A stretch of DNA of 58,834 nucleotides from Sphingomonas sp. (GCF_019749955.1 NZ_JAIEPC010000012.1:1-58834), one strand, 5' to 3'. Positions 25,762 through 34,740 are shown, numbered from the stretch's first letter. Numbers and translations are program-made. The notes: a model not told the origin generated them from the letters alone.

Positions 25762-27561
25762 ATGATTGCGCGCATTTTACAAGCGAACGGCACTGATCGA
25801 TCGGTCTGGGCGCGCGCGGCGTGGCTCGGCAGCGGCTATTTTGTCGCTGCATCGGTGATGATGCTGATGACCCGGTTCGACGGCGGACTGGCGACTTTGT
25901 GGATCGCGACCTCGCTGCTGGTCGCCGAACTCAGCAATGCCGATCGCCAGCGTCGGCGCGCCACCATTGCGGCGTGCTTTGTCGCGAGCTTTCTGGCGAC
26001 CAGCCTGTTCGGCTTCGGTATCGCCGTCGCCCTACCCTTTGCGCTGATCAATGTCGGCGAAGCCGTCGTCGCAACGCTAGTGCTCCGGCGGTTGCGGCGG
26101 GCCAATTCCTTCCTCTACTCATTCGAAGGCATTATCGCCTTTGCGCTGGTCGCGGGCCTGATGGCGCCCGCAATCGCAGGCTTGCCGGGCGCAGCGATTG
26201 CGTCGCTGGTGGTCGGCCAGCCCCTTGGTGTCGAATTCCGGTCGTGGCTGGTCGGTCACGGGCTCGGCACGCTGACCTGCACCCCCGTATTGGTGCTGCT
26301 GCTGCGCGGCGACATTGCGCGCTGGTGGCACGATGCTACGCCCGCCCAGCGGATCGAGGCAGCGATCCTGCTGACGACCATGGCGGGGTTCAGCGGGTTC
26401 GTGTTCAACGTTTCGACCGTCCCGCTGCTGTTCCTGCCGATTCTGCCGTTGATGGTGATCACTTTCCGGCTCGAACAGGTCGGCAGCGCGCTGGCGGTGG
26501 TCATTCTTGGCGTCGTCGGCGCCACGCTGACGGCGAGTGGGCACGGCCCGCTTAATCTGGTCGATGGATCGGTGACGGATCATGTCCGGCTGTTCCAATT
26601 ATATCTCGCGGTCACTGTGTTAACAGTGCTGCCGGTTGCCGCCGAACTCACCCAGCGCCGCGACATCTTCCGGCGGCTGCACAACAGCGAGGCGCGCTAC
26701 AAGCTGATCACCGAAAGCTCGACCGACATGATCGTCACGCTCGATCGCAGCGGCACCATCACCTATGTCTCGCCGTCGGCGCGCGAAGTCACCGGATTCG
26801 ACGGCGCCGAGATGATCGGTCACATGCCGCACGACTTGGCCTGTGGCCCTGACCGCGCGACGATGGGCGCCGCCATCAATCAGGCCAATGCCCGCGCCGG
26901 CAGCCCGACCACGGTCGAATATTGCGCGCGCGCCGCATCGGGCGAGGCGCGCTGGTATGAAGCGCATACCCGGGGCACCTTCGACGACGCGGGCCAGTTG
27001 TCGGGCTGGGTGACCGCGATTCGCGACGTATCGGTGCGGAAGGCGCTTGAGCTCAAGCTGGCGCATGCGGCGTCGACCGATCCGCTCACCGGCCTGTCCA
27101 ATCGCCGCCGGTTCGACACACTGCTCGACCGCAAGATCGACGATCGGCGCCAGAACAAAAGCTTTGGCTGCATCGCGCTGTTCGACATTGATTTCTTCAA
27201 GCGGGTCAACGACGCACATGGCCACGCGGTCGGCGATCTGGTGCTCGAAACCTTTGCTGCGGCCGCTGTGCGCACGGTGCGCGGCAACGACCATGTTGCC
27301 CGGTTGGGCGGCGAGGAATTCGGCCTGATCCTCGATGGCGCCACCCTCGACGATGCCGTACGCATCTGTGAGCGCGTCCGCCAGGCGATTGCGGGCGACA
27401 TCACGCGCGCGCCGAGCGGGGCCGAAGTGACGGTCACGGTTAGCGCGGGCGTTGCCGAAATTACCCCGACCTCGTCGCGGTTGCAGCTGATGCGCGCCGC
27501 CGATGAGGCTCTATACCGCGCCAAAGCGGGTGGTCGCGACCAGCTCGCGCTTGCGGCCTGA
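25762..27561 (+). CDS. Diguanylate cyclase with MASE1-like sensor and PAS domain
   Basis: The product is 599 residues. Residues about 15-300 form eight or so membrane spans of the MASE1 type (FDGGLATLWIATSLLVAELS, LGTLTCTPVLVLLLRGD). A PAS domain covers about 312-435 (KLITESSTDMIVTLDRSGTITYVSPSA). The GGDEF domain (about 440-595) has the active-site GGEEF at 516-520. RGND at 507-510, exactly five residues before it, is an intact product-inhibition I-site, so it should make cyclic-di-GMP and be feedback controlled. No EAL domain is present. It is a single-gene unit. Confidence 0.92.
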   Translation: MIARILQANGTDRSVWARAAWLGSGYFVAASVMMLMTRFDGGLATLWIATSLLVAELSNADRQRRRATIAACFVASFLATSLFGFGIAVALPFALINVGEAVVATLVLRRLRRANSFLYSFEGIIAFALVAGLMAPAIAGLPGAAIASLVVGQPLGVEFRSWLVGHGLGTLTCTPVLVLLLRGDIARWWHDATPAQRIEAAILLTTMAGFSGFVFNVSTVPLLFLPILPLMVITFRLEQVGSALAVVILGVVGATLTASGHGPLNLVDGSVTDHVRLFQLYLAVTVLTVLPVAAELTQRRDIFRRLHNSEARYKLITESSTDMIVTLDRSGTITYVSPSAREVTGFDGAEMIGHMPHDLACGPDRATMGAAINQANARAGSPTTVEYCARAASGEARWYEAHTRGTFDDAGQLSGWVTAIRDVSVRKALELKLAHAASTDPLTGLSNRRRFDTLLDRKIDDRRQNKSFGCIALFDIDFFKRVNDAHGHAVGDLVLETFAAAAVRTVRGNDHVARLGGEEFGLILDGATLDDAVRICERVRQAIAGDITRAPSGAEVTVTVSAGVAEITPTSSRLQLMRAADEALYRAKAGGRDQLALAA

Positions 27562-27607
27562 CGCGAAAGGCGCTGGACCCCCGCCGCCCCTGCCCTAGGG
27601 TGGGCGC

Positions 27608-28372
27608 ATGAGCGATACCGTTTATGCCGATCCGATTCCGGCCGCCACGCTGGTGCTGTTTGGCGCAAGCGGCGACGGCCCGCCGGAGATCCTCATCGTT
27701 GAGCGCGCCGCCGCGATGGCCTTTGCCGGGGGCGCGTTGGTGTTTCCGGGCGGGCGCGTCGATGCCGAGGACCGCGCGCTCGCGCTCCGCGACTTGTCGG
27801 GCGACGAACACGGCGCCGCGCGCATCGCCGCGATCCGCGAGATGATCGAGGAAGCGGGGGTCGCCGTCGGCCTGACGCCGCAGCCCGACGCGCTCCAGCT
27901 CGCCGCAATCCGCAGCGGGCTGCATCACGGCGCCGCCTTTGGCGAATTGCTGGTGGCGCATGGCCTGCGGCTCGACCCGGCGGCACTGACGCCGTTCGCA
28001 CGCTGGTGCCCGCGCCATGCCAACATGCGCATTTTCGACACGATGTTCTTCGTCGCGCGCCTGCCCGAGGGCGCGCCTGCGCCCGTGGTCGACGCGACCG
28101 AGAACACCCGCGTCTTCTGGGCAAGCGCGCAAGCCGTGCTCGATGATGCTGATGCGGGGCGGGTGACCATCATTTTCCCGACGCGCCGCAATCTTGAGCG
28201 GCTCGCGCAATATGCCGGATTCGAGGATGCCGTCGCCGATGCGGTGCACCACGGCACGCCGATGATCACGCCGTGGACCGAAAATCGCGATGGCGCCGAC
28301 TATCTCTGCATTCCCGACGACGCAGGCTATCCCGTCACCGCCGAGCGGCTGAGCGACGCCAAACGCGCTTAG
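27608..28372 (+). CDS. Nudix hydrolase, NUDT19-like (possible CoA diphosphatase)
   Basis: The product is 254 residues. The Nudix box is present but split by an insertion: GGRVDAED at 48-55 and REMIEEAG at 77-84, instead of the contiguous 23-residue box. This insertion and the C-terminal segment with FDTMFFVARLP are features of the NUDT19/RP2p group, which hydrolyses coenzyme A and its esters to 3',5'-ADP and 4'-phosphopantetheine. The substrate is by family resemblance. It follows the cyclase gene by 46 bases on the same strand and may be co-transcribed. Confidence 0.82.
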   Translation: MSDTVYADPIPAATLVLFGASGDGPPEILIVERAAAMAFAGGALVFPGGRVDAEDRALALRDLSGDEHGAARIAAIREMIEEAGVAVGLTPQPDALQLAAIRSGLHHGAAFGELLVAHGLRLDPAALTPFARWCPRHANMRIFDTMFFVARLPEGAPAPVVDATENTRVFWASAQAVLDDADAGRVTIIFPTRRNLERLAQYAGFEDAVADAVHHGTPMITPWTENRDGADYLCIPDDAGYPVTAERLSDAKRA

Positions 28373-28387
28373 TGCATCGCTGCTCCA

Positions 28388-28545
28388 CCGTTCGCCCTGA
28401 GCTTGTCGAAGGGCCGTTCTTCTTTTCCGGCGGTCCGAAGAAGAAGGACGGTGCTTCGACAGTGAACAGGCGAAACGTCCCCCGGACGTTTCAGTCAAGC
28501 CCGGGGGGCTTGACGACCTGATCACCAGCACGAACGGATCAAGGG
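28388..28545. repeat. Palindromic intergenic repeat, copy 2, interrupted by two nested hairpins
   Basis: It begins like copy 3 (CCGTTCGCCCTGAGCTTGTC) and ends like it (GCACGAACGGAT), but the right arm is broken after CTTCGACA. The intervening bases 28461-28527 contain two perfect 9-bp hairpins side by side: GAAACGTCC at 28472-28480 with 28484-28492, and GTCAAGCCC at 28494-28502 with 28506-28514, each with a 3-base loop. The Nudix and following genes both point at it. Confidence 0.75.
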
Positions 28546-28571
28546 AAATCCCAATCCAACGCCCGTAAGGG

Positions 28572-29120
28572 TTAGTGCATCGCTGCCGAATCGACCTTTT
28601 CGACCCAATAAGGGAAGAAGGCAGGCTCGCGCGTTGACCAGCCCTGCGCGGTCGCGGCGGCTTCGCTGATCGACTGGAGCAGCTTGCGGCGCATGTCGGG
28701 TTGCAGATGCGGCATCGCCGCCGCCGCGCAGAAAGCGGCCGGGAGCCATGGACGGACCTGCGCGCCGATCAGCCGTTCATAAAGGAAGCGATAGGCGGAA
28801 AAGCTCGTCAGCCGCCCCTGGCCGAGATCGAACGCACTGAGCGTGACCAATTGGCCGAGAAAGGCATCAACGCGGTCGAGTCCGCTTTCGGCCGGCACGG
28901 TCGCACGGATGTCGGGCAACCGGTCGTAAAGGCGGTATTGCGCGCGAATGCTCGCAGCCTCGACAACGTCGCGCGACCAGCGCTGGAGTGCATCCTCCCG
29001 GTCGAGCCCGATGTCGAGCGAACGGCGGACATAGCGCTGCGTGGCCGAGGCGAACCCCGCAAATTCCTTCATTTCGGCGAGGGTCATTGCCCCGGCGGCT
29101 GGCTTCATCCGTGCGCTCAT
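28572..29120 (-). CDS. Conserved hypothetical protein
   Basis: The product is 182 residues, soluble, largely helical and rich in Ala, Leu and Arg, with no signal peptide and no motif I recognise. The first part (MTLAEMKEFAGFASATQRYVRRSLDIGLDRED) and the C-terminal YWVEKVDSAAMH look like conserved sphingomonad protein segments, but I cannot name a family. GATAGGAC lies about ten bases before the ATG. It is transcribed alone on the minus strand, with a repeat element after it and about 265 gene-free bases before it. Confidence 0.6.
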   Translation of the reverse strand: MSARMKPAAGAMTLAEMKEFAGFASATQRYVRRSLDIGLDREDALQRWSRDVVEAASIRAQYRLYDRLPDIRATVPAESGLDRVDAFLGQLVTLSAFDLGQGRLTSFSAYRFLYERLIGAQVRPWLPAAFCAAAAMPHLQPDMRRKLLQSISEAAATAQGWSTREPAFFPYWVEKVDSAAMH

Positions 29121-29329
29121 GTCGTCGTCCTATCGGCTCCATTTGACGCGGGCATCATGCCCCGTGGTTGGTTAACGCCGTGTTGACGATCACCAGCCCC
29201 GCGTTGGCAAAGACATCATATCTGCACATCCTATGCAATTAGATTACGCTGTACCGCACAAAAAGCTTCGATCGTTACATCTGTAACGAGCCATTTGCTG
29301 GCAAACGCGCATGTCGCACTGCCACGAAA

Positions 29330-29359
29330 AAGGCCCGGCGAGTCTCCCCGCCGGGCCTT
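29330..29359 (-). terminator. Terminator of the BI-1 gene
   Basis: An 11-bp stem, AAGGCCCGGCG (29330-29340) with its complement at 29349-29359, is followed on the minus strand by a T-run (AAAAA on the plus strand at 29327-29331). It lies 27 bases beyond the stop of the BI-1 gene. The remaining DNA between 29121 and 29329 is AT-richer than average and shows no gene. Confidence 0.75.
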
Positions 29360-29385
29360 CGATGTCAGGCTGATCGCCCGTTCGC

Positions 29386-30123
29386 TTAGTTGCGGCTGCT
29401 GCCGAACAGGCGAAGGATGAACAGGAACATGTTGATGAAGTCGAGGTACAGATTGAGCGCCGACATGATGATGCTGCGGCTTTCCCATTCGGTGCCCGCG
29501 ACCTCGGCGTAGAGCGCCTTGGTCCGCTGCGTATCATAGGCCGTCAGGCCAGCGAAGATCAGCACGCCGATCACGCTGATCACCAGCGACAGCGGCCCCG
29601 AGTGCAGGAACACATTGACGAGGCTCGCGACAATCAGGCCCACCAGCCCGACGATCAGGAAGCTGCCCAGCGCGGTCAGGTTGCGCTTGGTGGTGTAGCC
29701 ATAGAGGCTAAGCCCCGCAAAGCCCGCTGCCGTCGCGAAGAAAGCGCCCGCGATCGACGTGCTCGTATACTGCAGGAAGATCGTCGACATCGACAGACCC
29801 ATGGCGACTGCAAAGCCCCAGAACATCGCTTGCAGCGTTGCGGGCGACATCCGTGCCTGGCCGAAGCTCAACGCGAAAACGAAGCCGAGCGGCGCAAGCT
29901 TCAGCGCGAAGCCGATCAGCGGCGCCGTGCGAAAGACTTGCTCGGCCATACCGCTGGCCGCAAAGCCCAGCGCGATGATGCCGGTGAGCAGCACTGCCGA
30001 CGCCATATAATTATAGACCGACAGCATGTAGGACCGCAGCCCCGCGTCGTACGCGGCACTGCGCGCGTCGGCGCCCGCCGAATATGCAGCGGCGTTCGGC
30101 CGGGGATCAGACCAGTTTGCCAT
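29386..30123 (-). CDS. Bax inhibitor-1 / YccA-like membrane protein
   Basis: The product is 245 residues with seven membrane segments after a 30-residue polar head. Signatures include GFAGLSLYGYTTKRNLTALGSFL and ALNLYLDFINMFLFILRLFG at the C-terminus, both typical of the BI-1 (TMBIM) family. Family members act as pH-sensitive calcium leak channels or, in YccA, as modulators of the FtsH protease. A sigma-32-like promoter lies upstream and a terminator downstream, so it is a monocistronic, probably heat-stress-responsive gene. AAAGGAG precedes the ATG. Confidence 0.9.
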   Translation of the reverse strand: MANWSDPRPNAAAYSAGADARSAAYDAGLRSYMLSVYNYMASAVLLTGIIALGFAASGMAEQVFRTAPLIGFALKLAPLGFVFALSFGQARMSPATLQAMFWGFAVAMGLSMSTIFLQYTSTSIAGAFFATAAGFAGLSLYGYTTKRNLTALGSFLIVGLVGLIVASLVNVFLHSGPLSLVISVIGVLIFAGLTAYDTQRTKALYAEVAGTEWESRSIIMSALNLYLDFINMFLFILRLFGSSRN

Positions 30124-30163
30124 TTCGAACCAACTCCTTTGACCGGCCCAATGCCGGTTGTTA

Positions 30164-30195
30164 CGAATATCGGGGTTTCGGCGGCGTCTTTCAAG
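30164..30195 (-). promoter_or_regulatory. Candidate sigma-32 (RpoH) promoter for the BI-1 gene
   Basis: On the minus strand CTTGAAA (30195-30189) and CCCCGATATT (30175-30166) are separated by 13 bases. The known heat-shock consensus is CTTGAAA, 11-16 bases, then CCCCATnT. The predicted start would be near 30157, leaving a leader of about 34 bases with a short hairpin (ACCGGC/GCCGGT) just before the ribosome site. Confidence 0.5.
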
Positions 30196-30317
30196 CGAAA
30201 CCCGCGATTGCCCTTTCCCAAGCGGCTTATAGAAATGCGCCTATTCCTCGCGGCTTAACGCCAAGTGAATGATGGGCCCAAGGCCAGCGTCGGCACAAAC
30301 TTTGGGATTTGCCAATA

Positions 30318-30860
30318 ATGCATCGACTTTTCATTGGCTTGCAACCCCCGGCCGTGATCCGGATCGCGCTCCGCGCGGTGATGGCCGATGTGCCCGCCGC
30401 GCGGTGGCAGCATGATGATCAGCTCCACCTGACCTTGCGCTATATCGGCGAAGTCGACGCGCGAGTCGCCGATGAGGTGGCGCTGGCGATGAGCCGCGTG
30501 CAGGCCTGCATCCCCGACGTGGCGCTCGCCGGGGTCGGCCGATTCGACCGCGACGGACGCACCGACACGCTGTGGGTGGGGCTGCGTCCGACCGAGCCGC
30601 TCGCCGCGCTCCACAAGAAGGTCGATCGCGCGCTGGTGGCGATCGGCCTGCCGCCGGAAGGGCGCGCGTTCGTGCCCCACATCACGCTCGCGCGGCTGCC
30701 GCGCAGTCAGGGCGCTGGTCCGGCAATCGATGCTTTCCTCGCCCGGCACGCCGCGCTGTCGAGCGAACCCTTCGTAATGCCGCACCTAATCCTCTACGAA
30801 AGCCATCTCGGCACCGGCGGATCGGCGTACGACATCGTCGCGCGCTGGCCGCTGGGCTGA
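30318..30860 (+). CDS. thpR: RNA 2',3'-cyclic phosphodiesterase (2'-5' RNA ligase family)
   Basis: The product is 180 residues with the two HxTx motifs of the 2H phosphoesterase superfamily: HLTL at 37-40 and HITL at 121-124. The opening HRLFIGLQPP is typical. These cytoplasmic enzymes hydrolyse or ligate 2',3'-cyclic phosphate RNA ends. ATG 30318 is chosen; the frame can be extended to a TTG at 30309 but no family sequence lies there. The gene is divergent from the BI-1 gene and stands 68 bases ahead of an MFS gene. Confidence 0.88.
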   Translation: MHRLFIGLQPPAVIRIALRAVMADVPAARWQHDDQLHLTLRYIGEVDARVADEVALAMSRVQACIPDVALAGVGRFDRDGRTDTLWVGLRPTEPLAALHKKVDRALVAIGLPPEGRAFVPHITLARLPRSQGAGPAIDAFLARHAALSSEPFVMPHLILYESHLGTGGSAYDIVARWPLG

Positions 30861-30928
30861 GAAAAGCGCTTCCGCTTCGGCGCTTCGCTCTGCTAGCCGC
30901 AAGGCAGCGCAATTGATCGGGAGCCGAC

Positions 30929-32500
30929 ATGGACGAACCAGCCACGGGAACAACGTCTGACGGTGTCCCCAGGACGCCGACCTATGCCTGGTATGTCCTT
31001 GCCATCCTGTTCTTCGTCTACGTCCTGAATTTCGTCGACCGGCAGATTATTTCGATCCTGGCCGAGGACATCAAACGCGACCTGCACCTGCGCGACGAGG
31101 ATCTGGGCTTCCTCTATGGCACCGCGTTCGGCGTGTTTTACGCGCTGTTCGGCATTCCGCTCGGGCGGCTCGCCGACAATTGGCACCGCGTCCGGCTGAT
31201 GACCTTGGGTCTGGCTTTGTGGTCGACGATGACCGCGCTGTCAGGGTTCGCTCGCAGCGGCACCGCGCTGGCGGGCGCGCGGATCGGCGTCGGTATTGGC
31301 GAAGCGACCGCAAGCCCGTCGGCCTATTCGCTGATTTCCGACTGGTTCCCGAAGCGGCTGCGCGCGACCGCACTCGCGATTTATTCGGCCGGACTGTACG
31401 TCGGCGGCGGCATTTCGCTCGGCATTGGCGGATTGATCGTCAAAGGCTGGAATCAGGCCTATCCGGGCGGCGGGCCGCTCGGGCTGGTCGGCTGGCAGGC
31501 AGCGTTCCTGATCGTCGGCCTGCCCGGATTGCTGCTCGCGCTGGTGATCTTCACCTTGCGCGAACCGTCGCGTGGCCAGTCGGAGGGGCTGCCCGCGCCA
31601 CCGCCGCACCCCGCGCCGTTTCGCGCTTTCCTGAACGAGCTTGTCACGATCGTGCCGCCGCTGACGCTGATCGGCGCGGCGCAGGGCGGCGCGCGGGCCT
31701 TCATCAACAACGTCGCCGGACTCGCCTTGATTGCGGGTCTTGTCAGCGGCCTCGTCGCGCTTGGCGAGCCGGTGCCGCAATGGGTGGCGATCGGCATTGG
31801 CGTCTATGCCGTTTTTTCCTGGGCGAGTTCGCTCAAGCGACGCGACGCGCCGACGTTCGCGCTCATCGTCGCCAATCCGGCGTTCCTGTTTACCGTCGTC
31901 GCCTATGGCTTGAACGCGTTCCTCAGCTACACGGTCACCTTCTGGGCGCCGCCCTATGCCATCCGCGTGCTGGGCGCGACACCGGCCGAAGCGGGGTTCA
32001 TCATCGGCGGGATGGGCGCGATGTCGGGCTTTCTGGGCGTGACGATCGGCGGGCTGGTCGCTGATCGCCTGCGCCAGCGCAATCCGGCGGGGCGGCTGCT
32101 GGTGGTGATCTTCGGCGCGGTCGTGCCCTCGCTGGCGATCGCGAGCGCCTTCACCACCACCAACATCACGCTCTTCTACCTGATGCTGTTCCCGGCACAG
32201 GCCTGCGCGAGCTGCGCGCTCGGCGCGGCGGCCGCCACCACGCAGGATCTGGTGATGCCCCGGATGCGCGGCACGGCGACGGGCACCTTCCTGATCGGCA
32301 CCACGTTGCTCGGGCTCGCGCTCGGGCCGTATCTGGCGGGTCGCGTCTCGACGCTGTCGGGCAGCTTGTCGGTCGGGGTGTTGTCGATGCTGGTGACGGT
32401 GCCCGTCACGCTGGCCGCCGCGATCATGGCCTATCGCCTCGTCCCCGCCGCCGAAGCCAATCGCGAAGCGCGGGCCAGGGCAGCGGGTGAGGTGATTTAG
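30929..32500 (+). CDS. MFS transporter (spinster-like)
   Basis: The product is 523 residues with 12 predicted spans. NFVDRQIISILAEDIKRDLHL in the first span, the loop PLGRLADNWHRVRLM between spans 2 and 3, and GIGEATASPSAYSLISDWFP are typical of the spinster-type MFS group that is abundant in sphingomonads and often found near catabolic genes. The substrate cannot be told. GGGAGC precedes the ATG by about six bases. An insertion of hydrophobic sequence near 230-290 (two extra helices, ALIAGLVSGLVALG) is seen in this group. Confidence 0.85.
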   Translation: MDEPATGTTSDGVPRTPTYAWYVLAILFFVYVLNFVDRQIISILAEDIKRDLHLRDEDLGFLYGTAFGVFYALFGIPLGRLADNWHRVRLMTLGLALWSTMTALSGFARSGTALAGARIGVGIGEATASPSAYSLISDWFPKRLRATALAIYSAGLYVGGGISLGIGGLIVKGWNQAYPGGGPLGLVGWQAAFLIVGLPGLLLALVIFTLREPSRGQSEGLPAPPPHPAPFRAFLNELVTIVPPLTLIGAAQGGARAFINNVAGLALIAGLVSGLVALGEPVPQWVAIGIGVYAVFSWASSLKRRDAPTFALIVANPAFLFTVVAYGLNAFLSYTVTFWAPPYAIRVLGATPAEAGFIIGGMGAMSGFLGVTIGGLVADRLRQRNPAGRLLVVIFGAVVPSLAIASAFTTTNITLFYLMLFPAQACASCALGAAAATTQDLVMPRMRGTATGTFLIGTTLLGLALGPYLAGRVSTLSGSLSVGVLSMLVTVPVTLAAAIMAYRLVPAAEANREARARAAGEVI

Positions 32501-32531
32501 TCCGGCTCATCTACCGGGTTGTCCCACTTCC

Positions 32532-32625
32532 CCGTTTGCCCTGAGCTTGTCGAAGGGCCGTCCTTATTTTCCACCGGCGGGAATAAGAAGGACAGTGCTT
32601 CGACAAGCTCAGCACGAACGGATTG
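32532..32625. repeat. Palindromic intergenic repeat, copy 3
   Basis: This is the most complete copy of the CTGAGCTTGTCGAAG element. The left arm GTTTGCCCTGAGCTTGTCGA (from 32534) pairs with a right arm CTTCGACAAGCTCAGCACGA (from 32599), and the inner inverted repeat GTCCTTATT pairs with AATAAGAAGGAC. It sits between convergent genes and may act as a bidirectional terminator. Confidence 0.8.
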
Positions 32626-32652
32626 AGGGTATGCCCTTCAGCCCCATAGGGC

Positions 32653-33189
32653 CTAGCTCTTCGCGAAAACCCCGCACGCCACGCGCGCGCCGCTATTGCC
32701 CGAAGGGTCAGTGACCAGATCATCGGCCTTCGCATGCACCACCATCGCGCTGCCATCGGCGTCGACCAGGCCATCGAACAGCGCGCCCGGCACCACGACA
32801 CCCACGGTGCCGCGCCCGTCGGTGCTGATCACCAAATTGGGCAGATCGCCTTCATGCGGCCCCATCGCGTTCATCGATCCATGCTTGGTGCCGGTCGGGT
32901 TCCAATGCCCGCCCGAGGTCATGAAATCGGGGGCGTCGCAGCGCCCGACGGTGTGGATATGGACACCGTGATCACCCGGCGTAAAGCCGCGTGCGTCGAC
33001 CGTCACGCGCATGCCGCCGACGACTTCGCGCACCGTGGCGCGCCCCGCATCGCGGCCATCGGGCGTCTTCAACAGCGCCACCGCAGTCCGCCCCCCGGCG
33101 AGCGGCGCGCCCAGCTTCTTCGCCGCGAACCCGGCCATCGCCGCCCCGCCCAGTGTGACCATCATCAGCCCGGTGATTGCGATCCGCAT
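32653..33189 (-). CDS. sodC: Cu/Zn superoxide dismutase
   Basis: The product is 178 residues with an N-terminal hydrophobic segment (MRIAITGLMMVTLGGAAMAG) for export or anchoring to the periplasm. The metal ligands are in place: His77 and His79 (GVHIH), His95 (GGHWNP), His103 (TKHG), the HEGD motif at 112-115 and a final His in VVHAKADD. The cysteines Cys84 and one near the C-terminus (RVACGVF) form the family disulfide. It converts superoxide to hydrogen peroxide and oxygen. ATG 33189 follows GAGGAGA; the frame begins at 33204. Confidence 0.92.
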   Translation of the reverse strand: MRIAITGLMMVTLGGAAMAGFAAKKLGAPLAGGRTAVALLKTPDGRDAGRATVREVVGGMRVTVDARGFTPGDHGVHIHTVGRCDAPDFMTSGGHWNPTGTKHGSMNAMGPHEGDLPNLVISTDGRGTVGVVVPGALFDGLVDADGSAMVVHAKADDLVTDPSGNSGARVACGVFAKS

Positions 33190-33280
33190 GCCTTGTCTCC
33201 TCATTGAGTCTCACGCCGTGATGCCAGCTTAGCCTGCCCGATGCGCCCGCCATAGCCTCGTTCCACAAGGCCGCACCATT

Positions 33281-34639
33281 TCAGGCGATCATCACCGTTT
33301 TCAGGTTCATGAACTCGTGCAGCCCCCACGGGCCAAGCTCGCGGCCATGACCCGATCGCTTGATGCCGCCGAACGCGACTTCGGGCGAACTGGCGAGCAC
33401 CTGATTGATCGCGGTCATCCCGGCTTCGATGTCGCGCGCAAAACGGTCCTGCTCGGCCGGATCATTGGTCCAGACACTCGACCCAAGCCCGAACGGCACG
33501 TCATTCGCCAGCGCAATCGCCGCGTCGATGTCGGCGACCGCAAAGACCATCGCGACGGGGCCGAACACTTCCTCCTGCGCGACCGGATGATCGGGGGGCA
33601 CATGCGTCAGGACGCCCGGGGTCATATAAGCGCCCTTGCCCGGCAATGGTTCGCCACCGACCAGCTTGGCGCCCGCCGCCTGAAACTGTGCGAGCTGACC
33701 GAGCACGGTGTCGCGCTGCTCGTCGCTCGACAGCGGGCCGATATCATTGGCGGCATCCATCGGATCGCCGACCTTCACCGCCGCCATTGCCGCCGTGAAG
33801 CGGTCGAGAAAGGCGTCGTGGATGTCGGCATGGACGATCATCCGCTTGCCGCAGATGCATGACTGGCCCGCATTCTGGATACGCGCGGTCACTGCTGCCG
33901 CAACCGCCTTGTCGAGATCGGCAGAAGGCATGACGATGAACGGGTCCGACCCGCCGAGTTCGAGCACGACTTTCTTCAGCACCCGCCCCGCCGTCTCGGC
34001 AACGCGCGCGCCCGCTTCCTCGCTCCCCGTCAGCGTGACGGCGGCGATGCGCGGGTCTTCGATCACGGCCTGCACCGCGCTGCTGCGAATCGCCAGATTC
34101 TGGAACAGCCCGGCGGGCGCGCCGCCAGCGATCACCATTTCCTCGATCGCGGCGGCACAGCCTTGGGTCAGCGACGCATGTTTCAACAGGCCGACATTGC
34201 CCGCCATGATCGTCGGCGCGAGGAAGCGGACGACCTGCCAATAAGGGAAATTCCACGGCATCACCGCCAGCACCGGGCCGATCGGCAGCCATTGCTGGCG
34301 CGCGCGACCGCTGGCGAGTGGCACGTCGATATCCGCCAGCATCGCCGGGCCATTCTGCGCATAATAGCGCAAGCCGCCCGCGCATTTCTGCACCTCGGCA
34401 AGCGCCGATTTCAAGGTCTTACCCATTTCGCGCGTCGCGATTTCGGCAAGGGCGTGGGCGTGGGCATCGAACTGCTCGGCAATCGCTTCGAGCAGCGCGG
34501 CGCGCGTCCCGAGGTCGGTCGTGCGCCACTCGTGCCAGGCGCTGGCCGCGCGCGCGATCCGTTCCTCAACCTCGTCGGCGGTCAGTTCGCGAATCGCGTC
34601 GCCGGGGGCGCCAGTGGCCGGGTTAATGCTTTGAAACAT
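33281..34639 (-). CDS. NAD(P)-dependent succinate-semialdehyde dehydrogenase (Sad/YneI type)
   Basis: The product is 452 residues. The aldehyde dehydrogenase general base Glu227 (VLELGGSDPFIV) and nucleophile Cys261 (NAGQSCICGKR) are present, as is the PWNFPYWQVVRF cofactor region. The start MFQSINPATG and the tail FGGIKRSGHGRELGPWGLHEF fit the short SSADH class, which oxidises succinate semialdehyde to succinate. ATG 34639 follows GGGAAGAGGAAGAG. The open frame continues far upstream to 35827, but that part is antisense to ispA and is a shadow. The gene is divergent from xseB. Confidence 0.9.
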   Translation of the reverse strand: MFQSINPATGAPGDAIRELTADEVEERIARAASAWHEWRTTDLGTRAALLEAIAEQFDAHAHALAEIATREMGKTLKSALAEVQKCAGGLRYYAQNGPAMLADIDVPLASGRARQQWLPIGPVLAVMPWNFPYWQVVRFLAPTIMAGNVGLLKHASLTQGCAAAIEEMVIAGGAPAGLFQNLAIRSSAVQAVIEDPRIAAVTLTGSEEAGARVAETAGRVLKKVVLELGGSDPFIVMPSADLDKAVAAAVTARIQNAGQSCICGKRMIVHADIHDAFLDRFTAAMAAVKVGDPMDAANDIGPLSSDEQRDTVLGQLAQFQAAGAKLVGGEPLPGKGAYMTPGVLTHVPPDHPVAQEEVFGPVAMVFAVADIDAAIALANDVPFGLGSSVWTNDPAEQDRFARDIEAGMTAINQVLASSPEVAFGGIKRSGHGRELGPWGLHEFMNLKTVMIA

Positions 34640-34740
34640 GCTCTTCCTCTTCCCGATTTCGTACGCCAAACGCATCGCAATGCTTTGCGGGTCCGTGCTG
34701 CTTCTTGACCCTCCTCGCCTGCCTGCCCCATAGCAGCAAG

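Noticed and set aside
30124..30317. ybhL-type structured RNA upstream of the BI-1 gene
   Set aside because: Only a short ACCGGC/GCCGGT hairpin is visible, and I cannot match the larger motif; a sigma-32 promoter explains the region better.
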